A DNA stretch of 64,000 bases from Engraulis encrasicolus (taxonomy: Eukaryota; Chordata; Actinopteri; Clupeiformes; Engraulidae). Shown in pieces: positions 13,203 through 25,950 of this stretch. Under the pieces are notes generated by a model. The model did no database searches, was not told the origin of the DNA, and saw nothing but the letters and a program-made list of their open reading frames with translations. Numbering within the stretch: the stretch's first letter is position 1; every line of letters starts with the position of its first letter. The stretch is taken from contig NC_085869.1 of the NCBI RefSeq assembly GCF_034702125.1, positions 9,688,063 through 9,752,062 on the forward strand. Direction: 5' to 3'. Both the position numbers and the translations under genes were made by a program.

Positions 13203-13445
13203 CACAGTAGTTTACTGTGATGTTTCCTAGTTTATCACTTTGTCATGCTGGTTATCCTTGAAGAGCACAGTAAAATACTGTGATGTGCAAGTTAGGTGAG
13301 AAATGGCAAGTGATACAATGATTTCAGACTAATTTGCTGTGTGCCGTGTGACCATCACAGTAGCATAGTGTACCAGAACATCAGAGTAATTAACTGTGAG
13401 ATTTCACAGTAAATTACTCTGAAATCCTTGTAAATTTTTACTGTG
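13203..13445. repeat. CACAGTA palindrome block, third
   Basis: Repeated ACAGTAGTTTACTGTGAT, ACAGTAAAATACTGTGAT and TCACAGTAAATTACTCTGA motifs across 240 bases. Confidence 0.7.
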
Positions 13446-13664
13446 CACGCCCTACAGCCTAACATGAACATAGAAATATTAGGTCTCGTTACTGGCTATA
13501 GCCATGCCCAAATCTGTCACGTCTTTTTTGACGTTTCCGACCACCACGCACGCGTCTCATCTTTAGTGAGCGAGCAACACTGTGTGGGCCAACACTATGT
13601 ACTGTCTAAATTAGACCTAGGCTGCCTTATTGCGGGTGTGTTGAAATGGCCAGACTAAATGAGT

Positions 13665-13772
13665 TATAACTATACATCTAGCTTATAATGCCTTATGATA
13701 AAATATATAATAAATAAATAAATAACACCCTTGTATTTATAACCCATAATAAGCTAGATGTATAGTTATAAC
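13665..13772. repeat. Inverted-repeat element
   Basis: GTTATAACTATACATCTAGC near the left edge and its complement near 13772 form an AT-rich foldback. 13800-13910 continues with TTACTTAAAG-type transposon end sequence. Confidence 0.6.
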
Positions 13773-14084
13773 TGTTGATATAATACATCATGAAGCATTA
13801 TGAGTGTAGCCATAATGCATTGAGACCAATTGTGAGGCGCGTTATAATTCATTAAATACGCTCATAATGCGCTATAGAACGGGCTTTAAGTAAAGAGTTA
13901 CCCATACCCATTTCTTTACAAAATATCAGTGTGCTGGTGAAAGTCCCCACTGTTCCACACTGTTTTGTGGCACTGTTCATTTTGACCCCATTCCTCTTCA
14001 AATAAAGCTGACATCATCAGCAAATCAATCAATGAATCAACTGAAGAAGGGGCTACACATGCACAGGTGCGCGCGTGCGCGCGT

Positions 14085-14218
14085 GCACACACACACACAC
14101 ACACACACGCACACATTTACAATAATAACAAATAACACAATACTAGGGTCTCAATTGTACCAGCTGGCCAAAACACACACACACACACACACACATACAC
14201 ACACACACACACACACAA
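14085..14218. repeat. Two (AC)n runs
   Basis: (AC)n at about 14085-14115 and 14172-14218, separated by 55 bases. Just left of them alternating GCGCGTGCGCGC occurs. Confidence 0.95.
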
Positions 14219-14699
14219 ACCCAGCTGCATTGTAGAGCAAAACCACGAGACAGGATGTAGCTTATTTAAGTTTCGCTTCTCATATCTTTTGAACCTTGCT
14301 GTTTCTTCTACTTAGAAATGTGTGCACCAACAGCAACGCTCGTCAATAACACTGTCAGAGTATATAGAAGAGGTGTCAAAAGTAGGCTATAACTTGAAGT
14401 AAATTCACTGAGAAAGTACAACGATAGCTCATGATATTACAATAGCCGTTTGTAACCATTTACTCCATTGTTCCGAATGAGGTGGCTAGACTGTGGTAGA
14501 TGGACCACAGTCCAAGCTCCTGTGTTGGAAGGAAACTGTTTCTTTCAGTTTTGACACCTTTTTTTATACAGCAACTATAAGAGCAATTGTGTGTCACCTA
14601 CCTGCAGATGACCTTCCTCTCCTCCAAAGTACCTGTATAACAGGTGAAAATGTAGACAAAATGGAAGAGCTAGTGTTCGTGTTTCTTCTCTCTGTAAAG

Positions 14700-14830
14700 G
14701 CTACTATACGTAGTTGCGTTACTGGCTATAGCCATGCCCAAATCTGTGACGTCTTTTTTTGACGTTTCCGACCGCCACGCATCTTTAGTGGGCGAGCGAC
14801 ACTGTGTGGGCCGACACTATACCACACTGT
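14700..14830. repeat. Direct duplicate of 13475-13600
   Basis: Both carry ACTGGCTATAGCCATGCCCA, GACGTTTCCGACC, and CACTGTGTGGGCC at about 90 percent identity. No gene. Confidence 0.75.
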
Positions 14831-15398
14831 GGGCCCCAACATACTGTAGATCTCTATTTGTCACAGCTAAGTGATATGATGCTGGGCACAATAGATCTGA
14901 CAGGGGCTCATTCTTTGTGTATCCATATACAATATTGCATGTTGTCAGATTCAGTCAGATTTATGCTACTTTATCAATAACATCGACACTTTATTTTTGT
15001 TTATTTAGGTTTTGTATGCAGCCAATGATGTTTTACCATGTACGTCTTGGTTAGTCTATTCATAGTCATAGATGATCAGTCAGGAGGGTTATCAGAACTG
15101 CACATCTTAGTTTGTCTGCTGGTTGTATGCTGGTGTTTTGTCCTAGCTTAGACACTCCAGTCCGGTCCTGGCTTATAGAGTTGCCAGACGAGACCTACCA
15201 GACCTAAATTGGATTTGTTAGTTTTTAATTTTGAAATTAAAATTAGTTGTTCAAATCCACAATATAGAGGTATATTATCATCGACGAAGGTCTTGGCTGT
15301 TAAACAAGGTCAACCTCCCCATGTTTTTCATTTTTCATAAAAGAGGCATTTACTTGGTTTTGTCAACACCCAGGGAACATACTTCTCACTCAAGTATC

Positions 15399-15732
15399 CA
15401 GGGCCGGCCCGAGGCATAAGCGAACTATGCGACGGCTTAGGGCCCCCCTGTGAGCCCCAAAGTTGTAGGAGGAAATGAACTCTCCACCATTTTCCCGAAT
15501 CACATACCGTATATCTTTCTCATGTAATACTGTACTTACACAATGGAAACCATGGAAACCATTATATACGTACATTATATCTACAGACAACCTACCTATG
15601 TCCTAAGCTCCTACCCCTCACTCATGCAAGTGAAATTAAACTTATGAAGCATCTGAAGCTGTGTAGGTGGTGGTAGGGGGGGCCCCGGATTAANTTTTGC
15701 TTAGGGCCCCGTAAAGGTTTGGGCCGGCCCTG
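15399..15732. mobile_element. hAT element (CAGGGCCGGCCC family), unit A
   Basis: Ends CAGGGCCGGCCCGAGG and GGGCCGGCCCTG. TSD CAAGTATC/CAAGTAGC (7 of 8). One N in the interior. Confidence 0.85.
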
Positions 15733-16853
15733 CAAGTAGCCCACTTATCTCATCCATGTGCCCACCTGCGACCCAGAGTGTCATAACACGGCTGGTCCCA
15801 TTGATCTCACGACTGAAGGCGTGTTCCAATAGGCGGCTGAATATAGCATAATTATTCACACATCATGTCAAATCACAAACACCCTTTGTGCTACATACAC
15901 ATGCACACACACACACACGCACACACACGCGCGCGCACACACGCAAATCTTATGAACTTTGTTTTTCTTACTTAGAAATCCACCAACAGCAAAGCATCAT
16001 AACCATTGTCAAAGAGACCAAATGGCACAGATGTGCTTCTTACCTTCTTATCTTTTTTCACCACCTCGTCTTCTTCTGTTCTGCGCATAGGGTTGCCATA
16101 CATCTGAAGAAGTTTGAGGTTTCAATTAACTTTTAAGCGATGACGTATGCAATGACGCTGTATGGTGCTATTCTGGCCCATTGGTTGGTCGGAGTTAGGC
16201 CTGGCAATGTAGGCGATTGAGTCAATAGTATAATTTTTTTTGTAAGTTTGTAGATGTTTACTCAGGAGGGTTTTATCACATGGCAGTCATCAGGTGTGTT
16301 TATCAAACCTGCACGGCTTTGTCTGATGGTATCTTTGCTTAGACCTCACGGTCCTGTCCTTGCTCACCGAGAGCAGCCAGACTAAACCAGACCCAACACA
16401 CCTAAATAGGATTTATAAATGCTGGTAATAGGTGTACTGTACCTTGTTATACATGTATTCTACAGGTCAGGCTTGTACGAAACTCCGAATGGAAAGAATT
16501 TCAATTCAAAATAATGCCATAATACGAACACTAGGTGGTGCCATTACCTTGAATTTCTTTGAATTTAAGCTACACCACCCATTGAAGATACATACAACAC
16601 CACAACCTACACCAGTCCGGGCCTTGCTTATAGAGTTGCCAGACGAGACCTGCCAGACCTAAATTGGATTTGTTGGTTTTTAATTTTGAAATTAAAATTA
16701 GTTGTTCAAATCCACAATATAGAGGTATATTATCATCGATGAAGGTCTTGGCTGTTAAACAAGGTCAACCTCCCCATGTTTTTCATTTTTCATAAAAGAG
16801 GCATTTACTTGGTTTTGTCAACACCCAGGGAACATACTTCTCACTCAAGTATC

Positions 16854-17195
16854 CAGGGCCGGCCCGAGGCATAAGCGACCTATGCGATGGCTTAGGGCCC
16901 CCACGCCACCAGGGCCCCCCTGTGAGCAGCAAAGTTGTTGGAAGAAATTAACTCTACACCATTTTCCCGAATCATATACCGTATGTCTTTCTCATGTACT
17001 ACTTACACAATGGAAACCAATGAAAGCAATTATACACATTATATCTACAGACAGCCTACCTATGTGCTAAGCTTCTACCCCTCACTCGTGCAAGTAAATT
17101 AAGCTTATGAAGCATCTGATGCTGTGTAGGTGGTGGTATTGGGGTCCCTGGATTAAATTTTGCTTAGGGCCCCGTAAAGGCTAGGGCCGGCCCTG
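16854..17195. mobile_element. hAT element (CAGGGCCGGCCC family), unit B
   Basis: Same ends as the unit A copy. Exact 8-bp TSD CAAGTATC at 16846-16853 and 17196-17203. It was carried by the segmental duplication, not inserted twice. Confidence 0.9.
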
Positions 17196-17404
17196 CAAGT
17201 ATCCTACCTATCTCATCCATGTGCCTACCTGCTCCCATGAGCGTTATAACAGCGCTGGTCCCTTTAATCTCAGGACTGAAGGTGTGTTCCAATAGGCGGC
17301 TGGATATTGAATGATTATTGACACATGACATCATGTCAAATCATGTCAAATCACAAACACCCCTTGTGCTACACACACACACACGCACACACGCACACAC
17401 ACGC

Positions 17405-17500
17405 ACAAGGCAAGGCAAGGCAAGTTTATTTATATAGCGCATTTCATACACAGGTGCAACTCAATGTGCTTCACAAAGTTAACAAATGTAAATGAAAGGA
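17405..17500. mobile_element. LINE/SINE-type 3' repeat inside the (AC)n of unit B
   Basis: A (GGCAA)n start, then TTTATTTATATAGCGCATTT and CAATGTGCTTCACAAAG, a wording common in fish retroelement ends. Absent from unit A, so it inserted after the duplication. Confidence 0.6.
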
Positions 17501-17512
17501 AAACAGGGAAAT

Positions 17513-17586
<74 letters not shown>
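17513..17586. repeat. (AC)n microsatellite
   Basis: Uninterrupted AC run of about 74 bases; a shorter run lies at 17374-17406. Confidence 0.98.
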
Positions 17587-17588
<2 letters not shown>

Positions 17589-18185
17589 AATCTTATGAAC
17601 TTTGTTTTTCTTACTTAGAAATCCACCAACAGCAAAGCATCATAACCATTGTCAAAGAGACCAAATGGCACAGATGTGCTTCTTACCTTCTTATCTTTTT
17701 TCACCACCTCGTCTTCTTCTGTTCTGCGCATAGGGTTGCCATACATCTGAAGAAGTCCGAGGTTTCAATTCTCTTTTAAGCGATGACGTATGCAATGACG
17801 CTGTATGGTGCTATTCTGGCCCATTGGTTGGTCGGAGTTAGGCCTGGCAATGTAGGCGATTGTGTCAATAGTATATATTTTTTTTGTAAGTTTGTAGATG
17901 TTTACTCAGGAGGGTTTTATCACATGGCAGTCATCAGGTGTGTTTATCAAACCTGCACGGCTTTGTTTGTCTGCTGGTGTCCTTCCTTAGACCTGACGGT
18001 CCTGTCCTGTCCTTGCTCACCCAGAGCAGCCAGGCGAGACTAGACCTTACTACACACCTAAATAGGATTTATACATGCTGGTAATAGGTGTACTGTACCT
18101 TGTTATACATGTATTCTACAGGTCACTATTATAAGGTCACTTATCCTATCTGTGGACGCAACTTCCTGTGTCCAAACAATGATGT

Positions 18186-18330
<145 letters not shown>

Positions 18331-18362
18331 AGTCCTGCCAAGCAAGTAACAGTAACATTAAG

Positions 18363-18605
18363 TTTAAAGGGATACTGTTCCATTTTTGGAAAAAAAGCTT
18401 ATTTTACACCTCTCCTTGAGTTAAATGAGTTTTACATTTCTCCTGTATTTCAATCATTCTCAGAGTACGGCAGCGCAAATTTTACCTCCAAGCTAGCAAT
18501 TAACATTGACTCCTATCAGATCAGCGGGCGGCTAGCTGGTCTCATAGGTGCCAGGGAAAGGTGTAAAATAAGCTTATTTTCAAAAATGGGACAGTATCAC
18601 TTTAA
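18363..18605. mobile_element. MITE with about 45-bp terminal inverted repeats
   Basis: TTTAAAGGGATACTGTTCCA at the left and its near-complement at the right continue inward to AAGCTTATTTTACACC. A diverged copy is at 25075-25313. Confidence 0.85.
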
Positions 18606-18818
18606 GTGACAAGTTTAGCTTGGCACTGCACAGTTCAGAAAGCTGAGAGCCGTGGGTTCATCTAGTTAACTAGATTTTCATCTAGTTTTTCATTGGGTGT
18701 GTACAGTATGTCACCCCCCCTCAGCTGTCCAGCATCACACCCTGATAGGAGTCATGTGTGCATTTGTGCTGTGTCTGTCATCTCCCTCCCCCTGACAGCT
18801 GCTTCACATGCCCCAAAC

Positions 18819-20308
18819 TAAGCCTGTCACGATATACGATAAGTCAATAAATCGGACGATAACTTTTTACAAGAACGATCACTTTTCTGGCCCCGATAAG
18901 TAACGATAAGTTATTTGCGTGGTGTTTTGTTTTCCCTCTCTCCCTTTCTCTACCGTAGCCGTAAGACTACTGATGGCGCGTTATAGGCCAACGCAGTGCA
19001 ATGACGCTTAAATGTTGGTGTAATTTTAAGTTTCAGTGCAGTTCTGGTTGGAAAAAAGTGCATTGATCTGGCTACTTGCGTCTTTGAAATAGAACGCTGG
19101 TGTTCCCGCGCGTCGCTTATAAGCCTCGACAAAGAGTCAGCGCTGGAGACTAGGAGCGCAATATTCTTCCAGTCTCAGTCAGCGCATCTGCAACGTTCCT
19201 CAGAGAGGGGGAATGAACAGCTCCAACACGGAGGCAAATGTTCATTTTGAAACATGCGCAGCAACCCAATATCCACGACGAAGACGTGTTTGTGCAAACA
19301 TGAAATAGTGGTACCGTCGCGACAAACTTGCTCTGAGGCTGTTATTTTAAACCTCGCAGAGTTTCCACTATTATTTCAATGCGCCTCCTACCCCGACGTT
19401 CGTTGTCTGTTCTTTTTGTGATTTTCGCTATATTTCTTGTTTATTTAGACCTAACAATATGAATAGGCAGTCTGCAAGCAAATCATGAAGATAAGATTTG
19501 TGGATTTAAATCTGTCACGCAGGAGAATGTGAACGGTTGAGCGCGCTACAGGGGAAACATAGGCATGGCGACTCATAACTCATAAGAATCAATGTATGGG
19601 CGTTCATAAAGGACTATTAAGTGCGCAGAGAGAGAGAGAGAGAGAGAGAGCTGCCTGCACCTGGAACTTGTGTATCTGTTCATGCTCTTTTGCTTTTCGC
19701 TGATGTTGAAATGCCTTTAACAGGGCTGATTTGGGTTTTGACTGACAATTAGCTAGTAACAACGTGCATTTGTTTGAAATAAGCTGTCTAAGTAATAATT
19801 TGTGAATTAACAATACCCCACCAGTAGGTTATTTTACATCACACCATGGATAGGCCTATAAGCCATTCAGTGTGCTTGAGAAAGATAAATAACAGAAAAT
19901 GTTAAAGAAAGACTATATAACTTACCCTAATAATAAAATACAGAAAAGCCTATTTAGAGCCTATTGTGCTCTATGAGGATGCATTTAAAAACATATATAT
20001 ATCCCCCGCCGTGATGCTTTAAAAATGTGAAGGGGTGTAGTCACATTTTTATTGCATTTTTACGTCATTATATTGTTTGACACATTTCTTCTTGGAGCAG
20101 GCGTCAATCTTAATTATTTAAACCTCTGAGTCTGCTGCCCCAAATGTTAAATTCAATGTTTCAAGAAGGAGGCCGCACCTTGCATAGCAGTGTTTTTTAT
20201 TGCACATTATATTGCTTGAAAATGGCGAGAGAGACAATATTATCGATTATCGCAATAATTTCTTGTTATCGTTATCGTCTGGCAAAAATTGTTATCGTGA
20301 CAGGCCTA
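18819..20308. mobile_element. hAT-like non-autonomous element, 1.5 kb
   Basis: Ends TAAGCCTGTCACGATA and TATCGTGACAGGCCTA. TSD CCCCAAAC/GCCCAAAC (7 of 8). A short (AG)n run is inside. No transposase ORF. Confidence 0.85.
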
Positions 20309-20330
20309 GCCCAAACTCAATATTTGTGTG

Positions 20331-20347
20331 GNTGTGGGTGTGGGTGT

Positions 20348-20407
<60 letters not shown>

Positions 20408-20484
20408 AGGGGGGTAGGCTACTGTATGTTGAAGATAGTAATGTACTGTATATTGAATCTACTGTATATTGAAGATATTAATAG

Positions 20485-20580
<96 letters not shown>

Positions 20581-20659
20581 CACATCAGCCCACCCTAGAG
20601 GCAGTCCTACATACAGTAGCAGCTCTGCATCTGTTTTGGTTCGCCTGCTGCTGACAGCT

Positions 20660-20696
<37 letters not shown>

Positions 20697-21215
20697 TGTG
20701 TGTGTCTGTGTGCGTCTGTGTGCGTCTGTGTGTGTGTTTCAGATTCTTTTTTGTGCCTTTATTGAGTATATGGCAGTTCACATTTAATGTGAACTGCCAT
20801 ATACTCAATAAAGGCACAGCAAATTCATTTGGACAGGAAGACAGACAAAGGGTGTGTGTGTATGTGTGTGTGTGTGTGTGTGCGCACGCGCCAGCGCCCA
20901 CGCATATGTGTGACATCTTGACAGGAAGAAACTTAAGAGAGAGAAAGTGTGTGTGTGCGCATGTGCATGCAAATGTGTATGTATGTGTGTGTCTGCATGT
21001 GTGTCTGTGTGTGTGTCTTTATGTTTGTGTGTGTGGGTGGGTGGAGGGGTGTATATATAGCGTACTGTATATTGAAGATATTACTTTGAGAGAGAAATTG
21101 AGAGAGTGTGTGTGTCTGTGTCTGTATGTGTGTGTGTGTCTGTGTGTGTGTGTGTGTGTGTGTATGTGTGTGTGTGTCTGTGTCTGTATGTGTGTGTGTG
21201 TCTGTGTGTGTGTGT
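20331..21215. repeat. Compound GT-rich block with internal duplication
   Basis: Six GT-rich tracts separated by short unique pieces. TTCACATCAGCCCACCCTAG and neighbouring sequence occurs at 20579-20660 and again at 21213-21290, so the block grew by segmental duplication. Long apparent ORFs here are only translated dinucleotide repeats. One N lies near 20332. Confidence 0.95.
20752..20818. repeat. Perfect 67-bp palindrome
   Basis: Arms of 33 bases (20752-20784, 20786-20818) pair without mismatch around one central T. The arms start TGTGCCTTTATTGAG. It is embedded in the GT block. Confidence 0.97.
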
Positions 21216-21443
21216 TCACATCAGCCCACCCTAGAGGCAGTCCTACAGTCTCTTTGCATCTGTTGTGGTCCGCCTGCTGTGCTGACAGCTGATTTCAACC
21301 ACAAATCTAATTTGCTCCCCAGTTACAGTGTTTCCACGACGACCTACTTCCTGGGAGCCTTATTGCATGAGGCTGGAGGACACTAGTTTTTCCCTTATGC
21401 AGGTACAGTATAGCTTGGCTGCTTGGACTACCATCGCCTAGAT

Positions 21444-21620
21444 CACGGATAGGAAACCTTTTTCATTCCAGGGGCCACTTCATATTTTATAAAGTCATCC
21501 AAGGGCCGTACTATGAACACAAACCAGGGTTTCACTCTGCTTCACTCTACTTCACACTCTACACCTTTACAACAGACCCCTTCACTAGGTCCCCTGAAAA
21601 TACAAGTTGATTGTATTGCG
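21444..21620. mobile_element. Fragment of the CAGGGGTGGGGAACC hAT family
   Basis: AGGAAACCTTTTTCATTCC, GGGCCACTTCA and GGGCCGTACTATGAACACAA match the 45040 copy. No right end found. 21621-22532 shows nothing recognisable. Confidence 0.55.
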
Positions 21621-22532
21621 AATGTAATTTTATTAAAGAATGTCATTGTTAAAATGAGTCTGATTTCTAAGACGTAAGCCACACACTGTGTATGGGTGGC
21701 TCTAGAGAGGGTTGACTGTTGAATATGGTACATAGTATAAAGATGCAATGACACTTAGTTATAGTTCATTGCTACGGGTGAAAACATGGTAGACACACTA
21801 AAATATGGTGGTTCATGAACTTCAGTGTTGTTCAGGGTACAAGTTTTGAGCAGGGGTGATTTAAAGATCTAAGATTAAAGATCTAAGTCAAGAGATCTAT
21901 TTAGGATGGTGTTGCCCTTGCATATCTATAATATATTTGGGCCTAAGCCATTAAGTGACTTATACACACTATCAGAGGAGTTTTAAACTCAATTCTACGT
22001 AAATCTCACCAGTAGCCACTGTAATGACCTACTGTAAGTACTGGAGTGGTGTGGTATCTTTTCCTTGTTTAAGTTTGCCTTCTAGCTGCAGCAGTAGATT
22101 TCTATTCAAATCCCAGGACCAGGACAAATGCTTTCCTCCGTGACATTTCCCCTGGCTCCATGTCGGAGACCGCACTGCCCGCATGCACAGTCACCCTGGA
22201 CGTCATTGTCATGGTTACTCCCCCATCGTTAAATGCCAAGGGAGAGTATGACTGTTTTCTGTGCACTCACTTTATGCAGTGTGTAGCCACAGTTACAACA
22301 AGGATTTTTTTCACCATAATACTGTTTGCCAAGATGCGTAGTCTGTGGTTTATGTGCGTTGGCCATGATGCAACCATTTCTGTTGAAACTGGCAATAAAT
22401 GAAAACAAACAAACAATAAAGGAAAATAAACGAACAATCAAACATAGTTCATTGGAGTTCATGCAAGTCAGACTATAGTCTTCTTCCCATCCGTCCCTTT
22501 GGCCTCCCGCCCCCGACGAAAGGCTAGACGTC

Positions 22533-22735
22533 ATTGATGATTTTGACTTTTTTTTGTATTTTTTTGGAGGCTTTTCAGCCTTTATTGGTTTTTGTGAGAC
22601 AGTATAGTGAAGGAGAGACAGGAAGTGAGCTGGGAGAGAGAGATGGGGAAGGACCGGCAAAGGACCCGGACCGGGAATCGAACTCGGGTTGGCCAAGTGG
22701 TAAAGTGTGCCCTGCCATATCAGTCACGGTAGGGC
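22533..22735 (-). mobile_element. SINE, minus strand
   Basis: On the minus strand it has a tRNA-like head with B box GTTCGATTCC, the body TTTGCCGGTCCTTCCCC and tail AATAAAGGCTG. Same family as the intact copy at 52581. Confidence 0.75.
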
Positions 22736-22786
22736 CGATTTTGACGTTTTTACAATCTTGCGAAGGTCATGCTCTCATTTACAATT

Positions 22787-23074
22787 GACGCTTTTGCACA
22801 CCTCTGTAGTTGGGCAGGTGCGTAGGATATTATCCCATTGGGATTTGTCTTTCAAGTGTCAAGAAATCCTGCACACTGTCCATTCCACCAACAAACTTTA
22901 ATACAACGTTTCAGGCAGCTGAACTTAACCTGAAGAAGATCGGATGACCGAAATGTTGTATTAAAGTTTGTGGGTGGAATGGACAGTGTGCAGTATTTCT
23001 TTACACTTGAATGACAACCCCACTAGGATAATATCCTACGCACCTGCCCAACTACAGAGGTGTGCAAAAGCGTC
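22787..23074. mobile_element. Foldback element, 288 bp
   Basis: GACGCTTTTGCACACCTCTG at the left and its near-complement at the right. The inverted arms extend about 120 bases each around CTGAAGAAGATCGGATGACC. Confidence 0.85.
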
Positions 23075-23110
23075 TTTGTTGAACAGTAGGCTAAAGTAAA
23101 CAAAAGTAGT

Positions 23111-23330
23111 TGGTTGACATTACATTACATTACAGTTACAGTAGCTGACGATTTTATCCAAAGTGACTTAAACTTATTTATACAAGGGATATTGGTTACA
23201 GTCCCCAGAGCAATATGGGGTTAGGTGCCCCCACAGGGCGCTTCAGCCATGGATAGACATGTCGGGAGGAAAGGGAAAGGGTGGGATTCGAGCCTGCAAT
23301 TCACTGAACCACACAGCAGGCCAACACTGA
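23111..23330 (+). mobile_element. Dispersed teleost repeat (TTTATCCAAAGTGACTTA type)
   Basis: (ACATT)n start, TAGCTGACG, TTTATCCAAAGTGACTTA, ATTGGTTACAGTCCC, GGGGTTAGGTGCC and GGATTCGAGCCTGCAA, matching 33467-33691. A (CCCGTG)n run follows at 23355-23400. 23400-24600 holds nothing recognisable. Confidence 0.7.
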
Positions 23331-24606
23331 CTACACGTGTAGGCTATGTGTGCGTGTGTGCCCGTGCCCGTGTCCGTGCCCGTGCCCGTGCCCGTGCCCA
23401 CATTTGTGTTATGTTTGTTTTCGGTACCAACACCTCAAGGGCTATCTCTTGAAAAAAGAGATATTTACATTTTATGTCAGGAGTTAAGCTGCATTTGCCT
23501 CCAAGGATAAGGAGTCATGTGAACTGAAAAGGATATAGTGCTCCATTCAAATTCATGAATAGGCTTCTTCTGTCTGGAATGTTACACTCTTACTGACTTA
23601 TTCGGTTTCAGTTGATAAATCCTGATTTGGTGGAATGGAGTTGGACAATGGATTGTTTGTTTCCTCTTTCCTACACACCATGTGCATGTCATGCATCCTC
23701 ACATGGTTTTGAGACGTCTCCTTGACTTACTTCCCCCAAGTGACGCTACTAGTAAATATGATGTATAACCATAACACATTCCACGTGTTGGTGCAGTGCA
23801 TTTTCTTGTGAAGGCTGTGTCTATATAGTGACTATCAAAACTTTTACATGAGGATGATTGCGAGTGGAAACAACAAAATATTTTATCTGAGGTGTCTTTC
23901 GTTTACAAGGTAACCTTGCCATCAGGGCCATCAAGTGTGTCGTAAAGGTGAGTGGGATGTGAACACGTTTTGGCTTTTTTGTTATTTCGGAGACACAACC
24001 TGGGTCGCCCTCATAACTTTAAAAAAAAATGATGACAAGATTTTTTTTAAACCACTACTGAATTCATCTGTTGTAATCCTTCTGTTGGCCAATAGAGAAC
24101 ACTCCTATTCCTTCCAAACAATATTGGCAGTCAGTGAGCAACCAACAGCAGCTTAAACTCTGCGAGTTGAAGTCAGGTCCGTGGTCATGTAGCCCGTCGA
24201 TGGTGAAAATGAAAAATGTGGCCCATCCCTGGTGTAGTCCTTAATCCACCTCTAAATCTTGCCTTTTTAAAAACATTCATCACAATCACTATTTACCGTA
24301 AAATAAATCATGCCTTCTCTTGCTGCCCTACCTTGACAGGCACACTCCTCTCTCTACAGACATCTGGATTGGCAACAAACCACACACTCCTTACAGCGCC
24401 ATGGGTCCTAGATTTGGAATGTACTGTAGACTAGTAGACTAGAGAACAGAGGTAGGCTACTAGTGTCCAACTGTTGGAGTATAGACTGGTCCAGTTGAGA
24501 AGCTGAATTTTGACACCGACAGATGGAGAGATTTTGTACTCACTTTACATGTTGCCTGTCCCTGTAGTGAGGTTACGAGGACCGTCCTGTTGTAGCCACG
24601 GTGTAA

Positions 24607-24950
24607 GAACCCAAAACGTAATAACTGCCCATAATGTAGAAACTGCCCTTACCATAATAATGTGGGCACATTTGAGACGTATGCCTAATAAAACCCATAA
24701 CGTAATAACTGCCCATAATGTAATATCACTTCCCTACCCATAATGTAATAGCATTCTGCCCATAACATCATAAGTTATTACATTATGGGCAGGTTATTAT
24801 GTTATGGCCTTATACTAAGAAAAAGCTTTGATAATGTAATAACGATGCCAATAGTGTAATAACCACCATTACCATACTAATTTGGGCCCATTTGAAATGT
24901 AATAAAGCCAATAATGTAATAAGTTGCCAATAAAGTAATAATACTTTTAC
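24607..24950. repeat. Cluster of CATAATGTAATAACTGC-type motifs
   Basis: About ten variants of ATAATGTAATAA in direct and inverted orientation within 345 bases, including ATTACATTATGGGCAG. Spacing is irregular. Confidence 0.7.
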
Positions 24951-25074
24951 TTACATTTTGGAGTCTTACAGACACTCCACAGAGACCACACTCCCACTAT
25001 CCAATGTTTGTAAGGCAGAGTAGTACAGTAGAGATGTTGCACCACTTTGTTTACTTTATTGATTCCAACAGATA

Positions 25075-25313
25075 TTAAAGTGATTATGTACCATTTCTGA
25101 AAATAAGCTCATTTTACACTTCAGTTAAATGAATAGAGTCTGCTGATGCTGCTTCTAGTTACAAGTTAGCGATTATCATTGAATCATAGGGCTCCAGCAA
25201 GCTGCTAGCTTGGAGGTAAAATTTGCCAGACTCAGAGAACGCAATTATTTATCTCAAGGGGAGGTGTAAAATTAGCTTGCTGTATTTCCAGACATGGTAC
25301 AGTGTGACTCAAT
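25075..25313. mobile_element. Diverged copy of the 18363 MITE
   Basis: TTAAAGTGATTATGTACCAT at the left and GGTACAGTGTGACTCAA at the right, with the shared AAATAAGCTCATTTTACAC interior. Confidence 0.65.
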
Positions 25314-25365
25314 ATTCCAGTAAGCTACCATTCATTAGCGGCTGTCTGCAGAAGCTACCTTATTG

Positions 25366-25469
<104 letters not shown>

Positions 25470-25950
25470 CATAAGGCTTCAGCATTGTGTTTTGTTCTGT
25501 TACTGGTGTGGGCCTTTAGCATCATCTTACCCTATTACCCCAGCTTAGTTTTTTTCATCCATCAAAGCATTCCTCATTCAAGAAGGCGTCAGAGAATCAA
25601 AGCTGTCTGATGTCTGCTGTCTGCTCTCTGCTCGTGTGACAAATGCTGCTGTGAGCCTTAAAGGAACACGAAACCTATAATGAAAGGGTGAGAAATGTGT
25701 GGTGAAGCTTTAATGAATGGAGCTGGGGAACTAAATCCTCAGCCCGACAGGCCAGCCCAAATCAAACAATGGGTGCGTTCGTGATGACGCATTCAGTGGT
25801 TGTCAGTGCAGTGCGCATGTGCGCTTTTGAATTTTCTAACCAGAATGCGTCATAATTTCGTAGTATGCATGCACGCTGCGCAGACTGCTGCTGTATAGTA
25901 TGTCAACTGTATCGAACGCTATATCATCACGTGGCCACGAATCACCGATC

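Larger units (their letters stand above)
15080..18125. repeat. Two-unit tandem segmental duplication
   Basis: Unit A (about 15159-16470) and unit B (about 16612-18125) share, in order, AGAGTTGCCAGACGAGACCT, a hAT element, an (AC)n tract, AATCTTATGAACTTTG and CATGTATTCTACAGGTCA. Unit B alone has an inserted AAGTTTATTTATATAGCGC repeat (17405-17500). Non-coding. Confidence 0.85.

Noticed and set aside
20144..21292. 382-codon open frame on the plus strand
   Set aside because: It is almost entirely translated (GT)n giving Val-Cys runs, with an N inside; no protein domain.
24607..24950. CRISPR-like array
   Set aside because: The genome is vertebrate, repeats vary in sequence and orientation and spacers are irregular.
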